A DNA stretch of 64,000 nt from Notamacropus eugenii (Eukaryota > Chordata > Mammalia > Diprotodontia > Macropodidae): NCBI RefSeq assembly GCF_028372415.1, contig NC_092872.1, positions 547,768,205 to 547,832,204 of the forward strand, read 5' to 3'. A program made the translations under genes and the position numbers. The notes beneath the pieces were generated by a model, which did not search any database, was not told the origin of the DNA, and saw only the letters and a program-made list of their open reading frames with translations. Below are positions 41,463 through 52,450 of the stretch, piece by piece (position 1 is the stretch's first letter; every line of letters starts with the position of its first letter).

Positions 41463-42735
41463 CTAAGAGTACATCTATTAGTGGAGTGGGTGGCCGGTCC
41501 TACAAATCTTTAGGTTAAATAAGCGGGTGCTAGAATAGGGTTGCATGACATTGAGGAAGAATAGATTTTAAGACCTGAAGAACTGTAGAAAGCAGTAGCA
41601 GAGCATATGGTGAGGACTAGTGGTACTTCATATCACCGAAAGGAATAAAATTGTTGACTCCCAACCCATCCAAGTCCTGTGAGCAAGGAGAGAAGGAGGC
41701 CTCTGTGCTGGCAGATCTTCCCAGATGAATTCTGTTGAGAAGAAGGGGGAAGGCAAGGTGGATAGGTACCCCCAGTGGGAGTTCAACAGCCAGTCATCCA
41801 AAATGGGTTCTGGTTGGAAAGCAAAGGAAGAAGGGCCAGAATCACTACCCGACTATACAAGATGGGACAGATGGGGAACAACTGAAGGAGATGACAGGAT
41901 CATGTTTGTTTGTTTTTTAGGATGGAAGAAAACTTTCCTTACACTTCTAGACAAGAGAATGAAGCAAGGAGATAAAAACTAGGAGAGATGATAATCAAAT
42001 GGGCCACCTCCCTGAGAAATTCAGAGGAAATAAGATCAAGTACACAAGCAGCAAGGCTAGCCCAGGCAGGAGGAAAAGAACCTTCTTTCTCTGAAACTGA
42101 AACAAAAGAAGAAAGAATAAGGGATGACAATGAAATGCTTTGAAGTGTGACACTGAGGAGCCAAAAGAGCACCCAGTGTGTAACCTCTATTTTCTTAGTG
42201 AAGTAGGTTGTGAGGTCTTATGTAGAGAGGGAGGAGATAGATCATTGTCTATATATGGCTTGAGAAGAGAAGAGAAGAGAAAATTTGGAATACATGCTGT
42301 GAGGAGTAAAATAGGGAACCAACTAGGAAAATTAATTAAAGGTATGCCACGCAACCCTGGGAGAGGTGAGTTAAGATTAGATAACATAATATTTTTTGAT
42401 ATCTTTTGTTTATATATCACCTACCTTTGGCCTCTACTCAAAGAGCCATCACTTAAAACAAAGAATAAGGCAGGAAGAAAAAAAATCAGTGCAGCAAAAC
42501 TAACCTGTAGAACATAAACCAAGTCTGGTAGTAAATGTAATATTCTATACCCATGATCCCTTACCTCTTCAAAGAAAGAAAGAAGCTTTATCTTTCCATT
42601 TGTTCTTCAAGGACAAGCTTGATTGTTCTAGTTGCATAATAAAGAACATAAATTTTTCTTGAATTTAGTGAGCATATTATATTATTCCTAGCTGTATTCA
42701 GCTACATGCAAGTAAGAGCATGGGGTAATCCAGGG
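41463..42735. other. Unclassified purine-rich stretch
   Basis: Several frames (41725-41982, 42140-42517) are K/E/G-rich and lack domains. It lies between L2 RT (left) and L2 endonuclease (right), both antisense, so it may hold very diverged L2 plus insertions. Confidence 0.35.
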
Positions 42736-42739
42736 TTTT

Positions 42740-43400
42740 GGTGCTTGGAAAGTGTTAAGAAGTGATGATATAAGCCATCAAGGGTTTGGAGAGTATAAGT
42801 TAACTTTATCATCAAGATTTCAAAGAAAGGAAAGGAAGGTCAAAGTAGAGGTAATAGGAAAACAAGGAGGGGTGGAGTGACTAATTCCAAGGTGAAAGAA
42901 TAGATTTAGGGAGGATGAAACACCAGGAGAGATGGAGAGATAGGAAGTGAAGATCAAAGAAAAGAATTTCAAAGTTCTTCATCATGGAGTTGGAACAAAT
43001 GTAAGTGATGATGTGATCAATTTCACTTTTTTTCATCCTGTGTGCATATGAAATAGAGTGAAGGGATAGGTCATGGGAGTTGAGGAGGCTAATAAACTGA
43101 GAAGCCAGGGTATGTGAGGGCACAATAACACATATATTGAAATCCCTGAGTATAAAGGCAGGGGTTCAGGTAGAGAAGACTGTGAGCTAAGTAGTGAACT
43201 TGAGAAAGAAAGGAGATGACCAAGGGACTGGTAGATAATTGACACCAGGATCTGAATAGGATATCTGAATGGGAATAATACTCATGGAGAAGAGGTTGCT
43301 GTGGTGGTCAAAGAGAAGGAGTATGGAAATAGCAATGGATAGCTAAGGGTACTATGTCTGGAGAGCTCTAGAGAAGGTACTTAGTACTGGAGAAGGTGGT
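42740..43400 (-). pseudogene. L2 LINE endonuclease region, antisense, decayed
   Basis: The minus-strand frame at 42881-43123 reads A-S-Q-F-I-S-L-L-N-S-H-D-L-S-L-H-S, matching the L2 endonuclease segment that follows the L-G-D-F-N-I-H loop; the loop itself is degraded near 43125-43150 (complement 'ttcaatatatgtgttattgt'). 43033-43245 covers the upstream 'vIYqPP' to 'FF..F' stretch in broken form. Being 5' of the RT fossil at 40.1-41.1 kb in the same orientation, it could be the same original element. Confidence 0.78.
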
Positions 43401-43424
43401 GGTGGGGTAGAGTGAGAGGGAAAG

Positions 43425-43660
43425 AGAATAAGCATTTATAAAGTGCCTCCTATGTGCCAGGCATTATGCTACACACTTTTTATGAATAATAATTCATTCG
43501 ATCCTCACTACAATCCTGAAAGATAAGTGCTATTATTATCCTCATTTTACCGTTGAAGAAACTGAGGCAAATAGAGTTTAAGTGTCCTAGGTCACACAGA
43601 TAAATTTGTCTTACTGATTCCAGGCCCCACACTCTATCCACCTCACCACCAGGTGCCTTG
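43425..43660 (-). repeat. MIR-type SINE with L2-like end, antisense
   Basis: 'aagtgcctcctatgtgccag', 'tcgatcctcactacaatcct', 'cattttaccgttgaagaaac' and 'caccaccaggtgcc' are in full antisense order. Confidence 0.88.
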
Positions 43661-44370
43661 AGGGAGACAGTGACTTCCAGAGGGAGCCAGGTTTGGGAGC
43701 CAGGTTTTCATGATTGCAAGAATACAAAAGGCATGTGAGAGGAAAATGTTTAACATAAAGGACATCTTGTTAACAATAGAACAGGGTTTCTAGGGGGCAC
43801 AATGGAAAGGCAGGTCATAGAAGTATAGACACATGAAAAGGGAAGAGCTAAAACAGATTGGGATCATAAATTGAGTAGTACTATCAGAACAAAAAAATTC
43901 TCAACTATGCAGTCTTTCAATTCCAAATCCCTGTGATTTGGAAAGAAGGAAAAGAGTTTCCTAGCCATATAACAGAAACTGTCATACCTTTCCAATAAGA
44001 AGAGACATCATGTTCCATGTCCAAACTTGGATATTGATTTGATTTTCTGTGGGGATGAACTAAGGCTAGGAACTTGATCCAGTATGGGTGACCAAGAGGC
44101 CTGGTGGCACGGGGACTGGATTATGAAAGGCATGGTGTCTGGATCTTTGCTGGTTATAGGGTCTCTGATTACTCATGCATCAGCAAGGATAGCCCTTCCT
44201 CAAAGCCCAGTCTAGATGTTTGCTTGATTATTACTCCCTAGGCAGAAGGGGGAAGGACATTTTGTCCTGGACTAGCTTAAGAGACCTTATGGTAAAAAGC
44301 CTGGTTTTAAGGCCCATGCTGGTAATGGGGCAGAGAATTTTTGCACATAAGTCTATCTTCTTATATGCAC
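43661..44370. other. Unclassified stretch
   Basis: No repeat or gene was recognised. Confidence 0.35.
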
Positions 44371-44374
44371 CACA

Positions 44375-44560
44375 TATATGTAATATAAAGTGTGTGTATG
44401 TGGTATATACAAAGCAAGCACACATTCATGTGTTAAAATGTATATGTACTTTGTACACATCACATGTGTATGTATGTGTGTCTGTATGTATATATACTTG
44501 TGTGTATATATATGTATATATATATATGCTTTATATGTATGCATCTATATTACATTCATT
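44375..44560. repeat. TG/TA microsatellite-like region
   Basis: Interrupted TGTGTATG, TATATATG and CACATG runs. The apparent C/Y/I-rich frames on both strands (44220-44676) are artefacts. Confidence 0.9.
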
Positions 44561-44937
44561 TCTCACACTGCTATTGCCTGCTGTTGCCACACTTTCTCTG
44601 CAAGAACTCCAGAGACAATGTATTGGAAGAACGCCTTTGGAACACATTCTTGGAGGAGCTGAACTTTTCTAATTAGTGAGATCTTATATCTCTGGATAGA
44701 CTCCAGACCTGATCATGCTTTTACCCCAGTCATTTGTGTATTCACACTCCTTCATACCTCTTTTTCTGTGAGCTATAACCAATTCAGTACTACCATTGCC
44801 TCTAAAAAGTGTATGCCAATTAACTACTCCTGGTGTTCTACTTATAATCCCTGTGACTTTTCCATACCAAAACACTCTTGCCTCCCCTGCTCCTGTGAAG
44901 CATTATTCTCCATTAATGGCTCCAATAAACCATAAAG
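44561..44937. other. Unclassified stretch
   Basis: Nothing was recognised. It is the left flank of LINE copy 2. Confidence 0.35.
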
Positions 44938-44943
44938 GACCAT

Positions 44944-45993
44944 TGCGGTTGCTATTTCCAACTCCATTCTTCCCTAGGACTCCCTGCCAAGTCTGGTAGT
45001 CTCAGCATACTCTAGCATTAAAGTCACCCAGTATTATAAGCTTGTCGTCTTTTGGCACATTGATGATAAGGGTCTCTAGGTCTTCATAAAATTTTTCATT
45101 GACTTCATCAGGGTTTGTCATGGTGGGAGCATAGGTACTGATGATGGTGGCATGGTGTTTTCCTGTGAGTGGCAATTGCATTGTCATGAGCCTGTCTTCA
45201 CTCCTTTTGGCAGGCATAGGAGCTTGCTGATTAGATTAGTTTTGATTGCAAAACCCACACCAGCTTCACAGCACTTGCCTTCACTGTGCCCACTCCAGAA
45301 AAAGGTGTATTCAGCTCCAACTTCAGTAAGCTGGCTTTCATTTGCCAACCTTGTTTAACTCAGGGCTGCAATTTGGATGTGATACCTGTTGAGTTCTCTT
45401 GTAATAAGAGTAGTTCTTCTTTCAAATCTAGTGGATTTTGTATTGTCTATGTGGTGAGTGGAATCATTTTTGCAGACGTTTTTGTACTATCTTGTGTTAT
45501 GACCACTTAGTGGGATTCCCTCTCTGCCAAGGTAATCAGGCCAGGGTTGGGTAAGCAGGCAATGTTTAGGGCACCTGTCCTAGCCCCCTTCCTCACATCA
45601 AGAGGTGAGCAGTGCAATCCTTAAAAGGCTGCTCAGACACCAGGGGGAGCTGCCAAGGCCCACTGCTGCTTCCAGTGAGAAACGACCCTATGGCCTGGGT
45701 TGCCTGTGTGCAGGGTCGTGACTACAGCTCCCAGTGTATCCTCACCTGCTGCTTCATCACTTGCCTGTCGCCACAGGACTTTGAGGCATAATAGTGAAAT
45801 GGTATGGGTAATGTCTTTTGATTTGTATGTAGACTGGATTTAAGTGATGCAGAGTTGAACGAAGTCATAATCCTCACTCTCTCCCCCTGAGTCATCATAG
45901 TCCAGTGGCAGGACAAAGTCAAGATGGCTGGTGATGGCTCAGGATGTAGTGGATGACCTTGGCGTCTTTGGTATCTAACCAAATTCTAAGCTT
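44944..45993 (-). mobile_element. LINE copy 2, inverted 5' part (EN N-terminus and 5' UTR)
   Basis: This half of the element is antisense. Read on the minus strand from 45993, it gives the 5' UTR, then endonuclease N-terminal sequence. A block with F-F-W-S-G-H and V-G-F-A-I-K-T lies near 45245-45300. The frame at 45002-45217 has T-I-I-S-T-Y-A-P and L-G-D-F-N-A-R-V, both APE-endonuclease hallmarks, and ends at a stop before W-Q-G-V-L-G. The left edge breaks at the element position where the sense half begins (45994). The flanking hexamer GACCAT occurs at 44938-44943 and 48665-48670, so both halves belong to one insertion. Confidence 0.9.
45838..45993 (-). other. 5' UTR segment shared with the short SINE
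   Basis: 'ggatttaagtgatgcagagt', 'ctcactctctccccctgagt', 'agtccagtggcaggacaaag' and 'gatgtagtggatgaccttgg' match SINE 38612-38850 block by block. In the LINE it is the extreme 5' sequence. Confidence 0.85.
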
Positions 45994-46009
45994 CGTCATT
46001 TACTGCTGA

Positions 46010-46685
46010 AGACTTGTGCATCACATGACCTTCTCATCACCAACACTGTCTTCCGCTTACCTAAATGCAATAAAACTTCATGGATGCACCCTCACAGCAA
46101 ACACTGGCATCTAATAGATTATGTGATTGTAAGGAGAAGAGATAGACAAGATATGAGAGTGACAAAGGCAATGTGTGGTGCAGAGTGCTGGACTCATCAT
46201 AGACCTAGCCTTTACAAGTTAAATATAAGCATTCATCAAAAGTGCCACCCCCAAGGCAAAATAACCACCAGAAGAATTAATGTCAACAAATTGGAGCTCT
46301 TCTCTGAGCATGAACAGTATGCTGCTGACTTGGAGGGAAAGTTGAACCAACATACAGTTGGCAACAGTGGAGCAGAAAAGGAGTGGGCAGCTCTCAAGAG
46401 ATTTGGTGTACAGAACTGCATTTGCTCATTTGGGTCAGAACACTCGCAAACACCAAGACTGGTTTGATGAAAATGATGGGGAAATTCAGAAGCTGCTAAA
46501 TGAAAAATGTGGATAGTTCATCCACCTCTAAGAAGGCAGCATTTAATTCTATCAAAAACAAAGTACAAGCAAAGCTTAGAGAGATGCAGAATTCCTGGCT
46601 CAGTAAGAAGGCAGATGAAATTCAGTTTTATGCTGATAGTAACAATCCAAAGTGTTTTTATGATTCCCTGAAACCTATTTATTGA
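46010..46685 (+). pseudogene. LINE copy 2 endonuclease C-terminus and linker
   Basis: The frame at 46084-46467 reads M-H-P-H-S-K-H-W-H-L-I-D-Y-V, then W-T-H-H-R-P, where relatives have W-T-D-H. The Asp of this usual catalytic pair is replaced by His. The linker follows. The frame at 46500-46685 continues with K-A-A-F-N-S-I-K-N-K-V-Q and the pre-RT D-E-I-Q-F-Y-A-D segment. A frameshift near 46480 and a stop at 46681-46683 separate it from RT. Confidence 0.88.
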
Positions 46686-46733
46686 CCAAAAACTTATGGT
46701 GCATCACAACTACTCAGTACTGATGGACTCACA

Positions 46734-48602
46734 TTGATTAGTGATAAGGATATGATCCTAGAGAGATGGGCTGAACACTTCCATAGTGTGCTCAATAGAT
46801 CACCATCAGTCAATGCCAAGGCCATTGACTGTTTACCTCAGGTTGAAGTCAATCCCTCCTTACCTGAACTTCCAACTGAAGAAGAGGTTTTGAGGGCCAT
46901 TAGGCTCCTTTCATGTGGCAAAGCACCTGGTGCTGATTCTATCACAGCTGAGATTTACAAGGTAGGGGGACCATTGCTCACACAAAAGGTGACTGAAATT
47001 TTCCGGGTTATATGGCAAGAGGAGGTTATCTATCCCCCAGGAGTTCAAGGATGCTTCCATTGTCCATCTCCATAAAGGTAAAGGGAATAGATTGTCCTGT
47101 AATAATCACAGGGGGATCTCTCTCTTAGTCATTGCTGGCAAAATTCTTGCTAGAGTCATTTTTAATAGGCTGATCCTTCACCTGGAAGATGGGCATATAC
47201 CTGAGAGTCAGTGTAACTTCAGCAAGGGCTGAAGAACAGCTGATATAGTGTTTGCTACCTGACAACTCCAGTAGAAATGCCAAGAGCAGAACAGAGGTCT
47301 GTACACAACATTTGTGGATCTGACCAAGGCCTTTGACACTGTTAGTCATGAGGGCTTATGGAAAATTATGTCAAAATTTGGTTGCCCAGAGAAGCTCATC
47401 AGTATTGTACATTAATTTCATGATGGCATGCTTGTTGGGGTTCTGCATAGTGGACAATGCTCTCGTGCCTTTCCAGTCACCAATGGAGTGAAACAGGGCT
47501 GTGTGCTTGCTCCCATGCTTTTTAGCATGATGTTTTCAGCCATGCTGTCAAGTGCTTTCAATGAGGATGAACACGGTATCAAGGTCAGCTACCGCACTGA
47601 TGGTAAATTCTTCAATTTGAAAAGGCTACAAGGCAAGACCAAAGTGGAGGGAGTGTTGGTGCATGATTTTCTGTTTGCAGATGATTATGCACTCAGTGTA
47701 GCCTTTGAAGCTGAGATACAACAAAGTATGGATCAATTCTCTGCTGCCTGTGCTAATTTTGGCCTAATAATTTACACCAAGAAAACACAGATGCTCCATC
47801 AGCCACCACCACACCATCTATACATGGTACTATTAGTTACAACAAATGGAGAAATTCTGAATGCTGTGGATAAGTTCACTTCCCCTACTTTTCAGGGATG
47901 TACACATTGACAATGAGGTTTATGCATGCATTGCCAGAGCTAGCTCAGTGTTTGGGAGGCTCTGAAGAAAGGTTTGGGAGAGAAGAGGTATTAGACTGAC
48001 CACCAAACTGAAGGTCAACAGAGTCGTGGCGCTGACCTCATTGTTATATGCTTGTGAAACATGGACAGTCTACCAGTGCCATGGCAGGAAACTGAATCAC
48101 TTCCACTTGAACTGTCTTAGGAGTATTCTGAAGATCACCTGTCAGGATAAGGTACCAGACACTGAGGTCCTTGCTTGAGCTGAACTGCCAAGCATTCAAA
48201 CTATGCTTCAGAGAGTGCAACTCCTATGGGCTGGCCACATTGTTCTAATGCAAAATGTATGCTTGCCAAAAACACTATTTTATGGAGAACTTGCAGAGGG
48301 CAGGTGATCACATGGTGGCCAGAAGAAATGATACAAGGACACTCTCAAGGTCTCTCCCAAGAACTCTGGATTTGACTGGGCAACATGGGACACACTGGCA
48401 CAGGACCGCTCAGGACAGTGTGCCCACATAAGAAAAGGTGCTGTGCTCTTTGAGCAAAGCAGAATTGAGACAGCACAAAATTTGCAGGATATGCAAATTT
48501 GGGATATCCTCCCCAAATATTCAAATGGACTATCTGTGCCCAACCTGTGGTAGAGCTTTCCAAGCTCGTATTGGTTTGATCAGCCACAGTCGCACACACT
48601 GA
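46734..48602 (+). pseudogene. LINE copy 2 reverse transcriptase with C-terminal C2H2 finger
   Basis: The frame at 46734-47075 holds E-R-W-A-E-H-F, then L-P-T-E-E-E-V and S-C-G-K-A-P-G-A-D-S-I-T-A-E, the usual N-terminal RT motifs. 47428-47910 holds T-N-G-V-K-Q-G-C-V-L-A-P and the catalytic F-A-D-D-Y (47674-47688), with the K-K-T block after. A stop interrupts the H-x-F-H-D-G-M block (about 47414). After further stops, the last residues (48537-48602) form C-P-T-C, 12 residues, then H-S-R-T-H: a C-X2-C-X12-H-X3-H zinc finger immediately before the stop codon. Zinc fingers in LINE ORFs usually bind nucleic acid. This copy is not functional. Confidence 0.9.
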
Positions 48603-48670
48603 AACTTCACTTTACAATGGTGATGTCATTTTGGTCCTCTTCAAAGACGAAGGACAACAACTAAGACCAT

Positions 48671-49532
48671 GAAGGGTAAGAGGGAGCGAGGGTTGCTTCT
48701 GACCATGAGTAATTCTTCATTAAGACAGTTGCACTGTGAGATAACAAAGAATTTCATTATTGAAAGGGGATCCAGAGCAGTTAATGACTCACTGGATATA
48801 CAAAAGAAAGCATTACCTCTCTCCTTGTTTCTACCTGTGAATTGTACCAGGCTATTTCCTGTAGCATTTATAGAATGGGTAAAATAAGAACGGCCAACTC
48901 CATTCTCCTACTCAGGCTGTCATGTAGTTATTTACACATGATAGCAAAAACACATGTCATTCCTAGATAGACTGAGTTTGGTTTTTGACTTCCTCTTTTG
49001 TGTCTGTTCTTTCTTGATATGAGATTAATGAATAACATTAAATGAACATGTCCTGACTTGGAAGCAGTCTTGAGAGTTCTAAAGGTCCAGAGGCCTGGAG
49101 TTCCATCAAGGTGGAGCTTACTGGTGGCAGGGGAAGCTTCTGAATCAGAGAAAGCAACCACTACCAATACAATTGCTTCAAGATGGCCATTTTACCAGTA
49201 GACATGTAAAAGGAGTTGTGTGGACAGTTCCAAACCAAGGTGAAGTTTAAAATGCCTGATTAGCAGATCTACAAACTACTTTATGTTTAAATGAGGTTTA
49301 AACAAAACAGCAGATTGTAACTGATTATAACAGTTATATATGTAACAGTTAAGTCCCAATTCCTGTTAATTCCGTTAATGCATGCTGTCTTTTATGTTTA
49401 ATCTTTCTTTTGCACGTAACAAAGTTACTTGTTCCTTAGTGACTCGTACTATATGCTATATACCTTTTTATTCTCCCCTTTTGGGGGAAACCCTAGATGT
49501 GAGCCAAAAGGAAAACCCTGTAGAACAAGAGT
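48671..49532. other. Unclassified stretch
   Basis: No repeat or gene was recognised. Short frames (48669-48887, 48928-49167) have no domain. Confidence 0.35.
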
Positions 49533-49730
49533 CATTAGTTCTTAACACTGGGTCCATAGAATATGCACAGATAGATTTTAGAGAGTTTGTGAACTGGAAT
49601 GGGGAAAAAATTAATTTTTGTAATCATATGTATTTTAATAGGCATCTAAAATATACTTTTGGAAGAGATATATAAACTTCGGCAGAATTTCAAAATGATA
49701 CCTGATGAAAAAAAAGATTAAGAATTCCTG
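49533..49730. mobile_element. Probable hAT-type miniature transposon
   Basis: The left end 'ttagttcttaacactgggtc' and the right end 'aagattaagaattcctg' are imperfect inverted repeats ('gttcttaac' versus complement 'aattcttaatc'). Length is about 200 bp with no transposase. Eight-base flanks (acaagagt, atatagaa) agree poorly, so a target duplication is not proven. Confidence 0.6.
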
Positions 49731-49809
49731 ATATAGAAAGTAAATAGGGCCACGAATAGACCTTTTAGAGAATACTCAATTTAAGGAGTCAAGAAAGGAA
49801 GATAATGTA

Positions 49810-50310
49810 TCCTTCCACTTCACGGAGAAGCTTGAGGCCATTTGATAGAAATTCCTTTACCTTTCTCTACTCAAAACTCTTCCCCATCATCACCTATTTT
49901 ATCCTCCTTCCCTCCTCTTCTGCTCCTTGTTCTTACACCTATGCACTTGATCATTTTCCCTCAGGCATCCACTAGTATCTCACTTTATCAACTAGTCCCT
50001 CTTATGCATCATCGATTTCTTGCTTTCATTGGCTTCTTCCCATGAACCTGTAAATAGATTTAGATTTCTTTAATACTAGTAAAAAAAATTCTTTCACTCT
50101 TTAGCCCTTCCAACTAGGGTCTCATGTCTCTTCTCCCCTTCATTTTCAAACTTCATGAAAGAATAGTGTATATGCAGGTGACTGCTAGCATCACATTTAC
50201 CTTTATCCACATTGAATTGAAGCATCCAAGATCTCAGTGGTATCCACACTAAAAATGATGCCATTTTTAACCCCTCTCCACCTTGTCTTTCTGTGTGATT
50301 CTTGTACATT
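49810..50310 (+). repeat. Diverged L2 LINE pre-RT region, sense
   Basis: C/T-rich sequence with 'gccatttgatagaaattcct', 'ccatcatcacctattttatc', 'cttgctttcattggcttctt' and 'cttcatgaaagaatagtgta' parallels the L2 region upstream of RT. The match is weaker than elsewhere. Confidence 0.6.
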
Positions 50311-50615
50311 TTCCCCCCTCAGTCTTTAAGTTGGAATATACCCTACATGCCCAAAGCCTTTTTCTGGTTCTTTTACTTCCTTTGGGATATTCAGAGGTAT
50401 AAGTAAAGTGGGCAACTGAGGCTTTGACCCAAGAAAATTGAAGGGTAAAAAAAATTACTGAACTTAGGACCTACTAACCAAGAATTAATTAAAATAGAAG
50501 CCACCAGTTGGCCAGCATTGTTAATACTGCTCATCTGTGCAAAATATATAACTCACTATAATAATTAATCCCTCTTCCATTTAGTAGAATATATTTTAAA
50601 TACTTGTATTATTTT
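50311..50615. other. Unclassified stretch
   Basis: Nothing was recognised. Confidence 0.35.
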
Positions 50616-50619
50616 GGGG

Positions 50620-50870
50620 GAGGTGTATGGCATGGTAGATAATATACTGAGTCAGGAGTCAGGAAGGTGTAGATTTATGTCCTACATTGTATGCTTACTA
50701 TTTCACCCTGAACAAGTCATTTAACCCCTCATTTTCCTCATCATTAAAATGGGCATAATAATAGAATGTAATGGGAATGCTGTGAGGATTAAATGAGATA
50801 ATATATATGAAGCACTTTTCAACCTTTAAAGCACTATATAATTGTTGAGAATTATTATTTTCAAATCATG
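50620..50870 (+). repeat. Full-length MIR-type SINE, sense
   Basis: 'ggtgtatggcatggtagata', 'accctgaacaagtcatttaa', 'tcattaaaatgggcataata', 'aatgctgtgaggattaaatg' and 'gcacttttcaacctttaaag' are in complete sense order. Confidence 0.88.
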
Positions 50871-51424
50871 AATTACAAAGTTAATCTCAAGGTATATTTT
50901 GAGCTGCTCAGAATTGTTAGGTATAGCTCTGGGAGCCAGAATCAATGATCCATTAGGTTTTACTTACGCATATATTATATTCTTTCTACACGACTGGTTT
51001 AGCTCTTTCTCTGGTCTCATTACTTTTAAATATAACTATTCAAAAGATCCATAATTATTTCATCAATGAAACTCTCTCTACTGATTCAGCCTGCAGCCTT
51101 TTCACATCTTAGAACACAGTTTCATGATTTCCTGTGGCCAAACATTTTATCACCAGTTGGCCAAATTTCTGGTGATAAGCCAATCAAAACTTAGCTAAGG
51201 GAGTCCTTAATTAAAACTCTCTTTTTTGGGTTTTATTTTTAGCTTTTGGACTTGATAGGACCTAACAGAAGTTGTATTCAGCTGATATAATCTTGGAAAT
51301 ACAGTTTTGGAGAAACCTTTGGGTCAAGATGAATGATCAGAGTAGGACTTTAGGAGAGAGTGGTTTATAAATACTCTTAATAATATTCTTTATGACACAT
51401 CTCATCCACATTATTAATTTTACT
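50871..51424. other. Unclassified AT-rich stretch
   Basis: Nothing was recognised. Confidence 0.35.
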
Positions 51425-52203
51425 TTTTCAGTTAGCAAGCATTTATTTTCTCTCATTTCTAGCAATTTATCCTATTTCAAAAAGGATAGAAAAACAAAAT
51501 CCTTGTCACAAATATGAACACAAATAAAACAACTTCCTTCATTTATCATGTCCAAAAATATATGCCCTATTCCACACCTTGAATCTATTACCTCTCTATT
51601 AGGAGATGGGTAGTTTTCATCATTAGTCCTTTGGAATTGTTATTAGTTATTGCACTGAACTGAAAAGAAGTTTTTCAAAGCTGTTTGCTTCTACAGTATT
51701 ATTATTTTATAAGTTGTTCTGGTTCTGTTTACATAATGGTGCACCAATTCATACAAGTCTTCCCAAGTTTCTCTGAACTTATTCTTTAATCATTTCTTAC
51801 AGAACAATGGTATTCCTTTACATTAATTTATCATAATTTATTGTTCCAGTTTCCATTTTATGGTACTCCTTAGTTTATTGTTCTTTGCCACTATAAAAAG
51901 AACTACTATAAATATCTCTGTATCCACATTATCTTTGGAAATACACCACAGTCTGTCACTTTTCTTTCTTTTAAAACATAAATATGTATATGTGTATATA
52001 TTTATATAGAGATATGTACATATATGTATACACACACACACATATATATGTGGTCCATATATCTTGTATATATCAAACCCTTATCTGAGAAATTTGATAA
52101 ATATTTCCCATTTGATCACATCCCTTCTTTTTTTTCTAGATGTGTTTATTTTCTTTTTAGAAGCTTTTCAATTTTATGCAATTACACTTATTTATTTTAT
52201 TTT
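51425..52203 (-). mobile_element. Old host L1 (minus), 3' UTR
   Basis: The antisense old-L1 3' end: 'catgtccaaaaatatatgcc', 'tcattagtcctttggaattg', 'tcttacagaacaatggtatt', 'tttgccactataaaaagaac' and 'atctgagaaatttgataaat'. A TATG run (51983-52045) lies within it. The same element resumes at about 55996 after nested insertions. Confidence 0.85.
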
Positions 52204-52212
52204 TCATAATTT

Positions 52213-52450
52213 ACACAAACATTTATGAAGGACTTACTATGTGCCAGGTGCTACCCTAAGTGCTGGAAATACAAAGATGAAAAAAGAGAGTGCCTACCTT
52301 CAAAAAGCTCATAATCAATAGGAGAAGACACACAAAATGAAGCTAAAAAGTGGGGTGGGGGCAGGAGGGGAAGTAAAGCCTTGGAGGCATGATGGAGAAG
52401 TATAAATGGAGTATACTTGAGTGGGAAATAAAGAGATGACTGACCCTGGG
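52213..52450 (-). mobile_element. L2 LINE 3' end inserted in host L1, left part
   Basis: 'cttactatgtgccaggtgct', 'ggaaatacaaagatgaaaaa' and 'ttcaaaaagctcataatcaa' are the antisense L2 3' end. The repeat tcataattt occurs at 52204-52212 and 55987-55995, a probable 9-bp target duplication of the whole nested block. It is interrupted by the half-L1 at 52460. Confidence 0.8.

Larger units (their letters stand above)
45994..48664 (+). mobile_element. Zinc-finger APE-type LINE, copy 2, sense part
   Basis: The sense part of the element runs from endonuclease codons ('ttactgctgaagacttgtgc') through RT to the stop at 48600-48602, then a short 3' UTR with 'gatgtcattttggtcctctt' and the ACAA-type tail. 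It retains about 450 bp of RT N-terminus that copy 1 lacks, so it is the most complete copy here. Premature stops and frameshifts occur at several points, so no active protein is expected. Element length with the inverted part is about 3.7 kb. Confidence 0.92.

Noticed and set aside
42140..42517. 125-codon plus-strand frame
   Set aside because: Charged composition from purine-rich DNA between antisense L2 parts; no recognisable domain.
44220..44676. 150-codon plus-strand frame and overlapping frames on both strands
   Set aside because: The central part is microsatellite translation, the ends have no domain, and all frames are similarly open.
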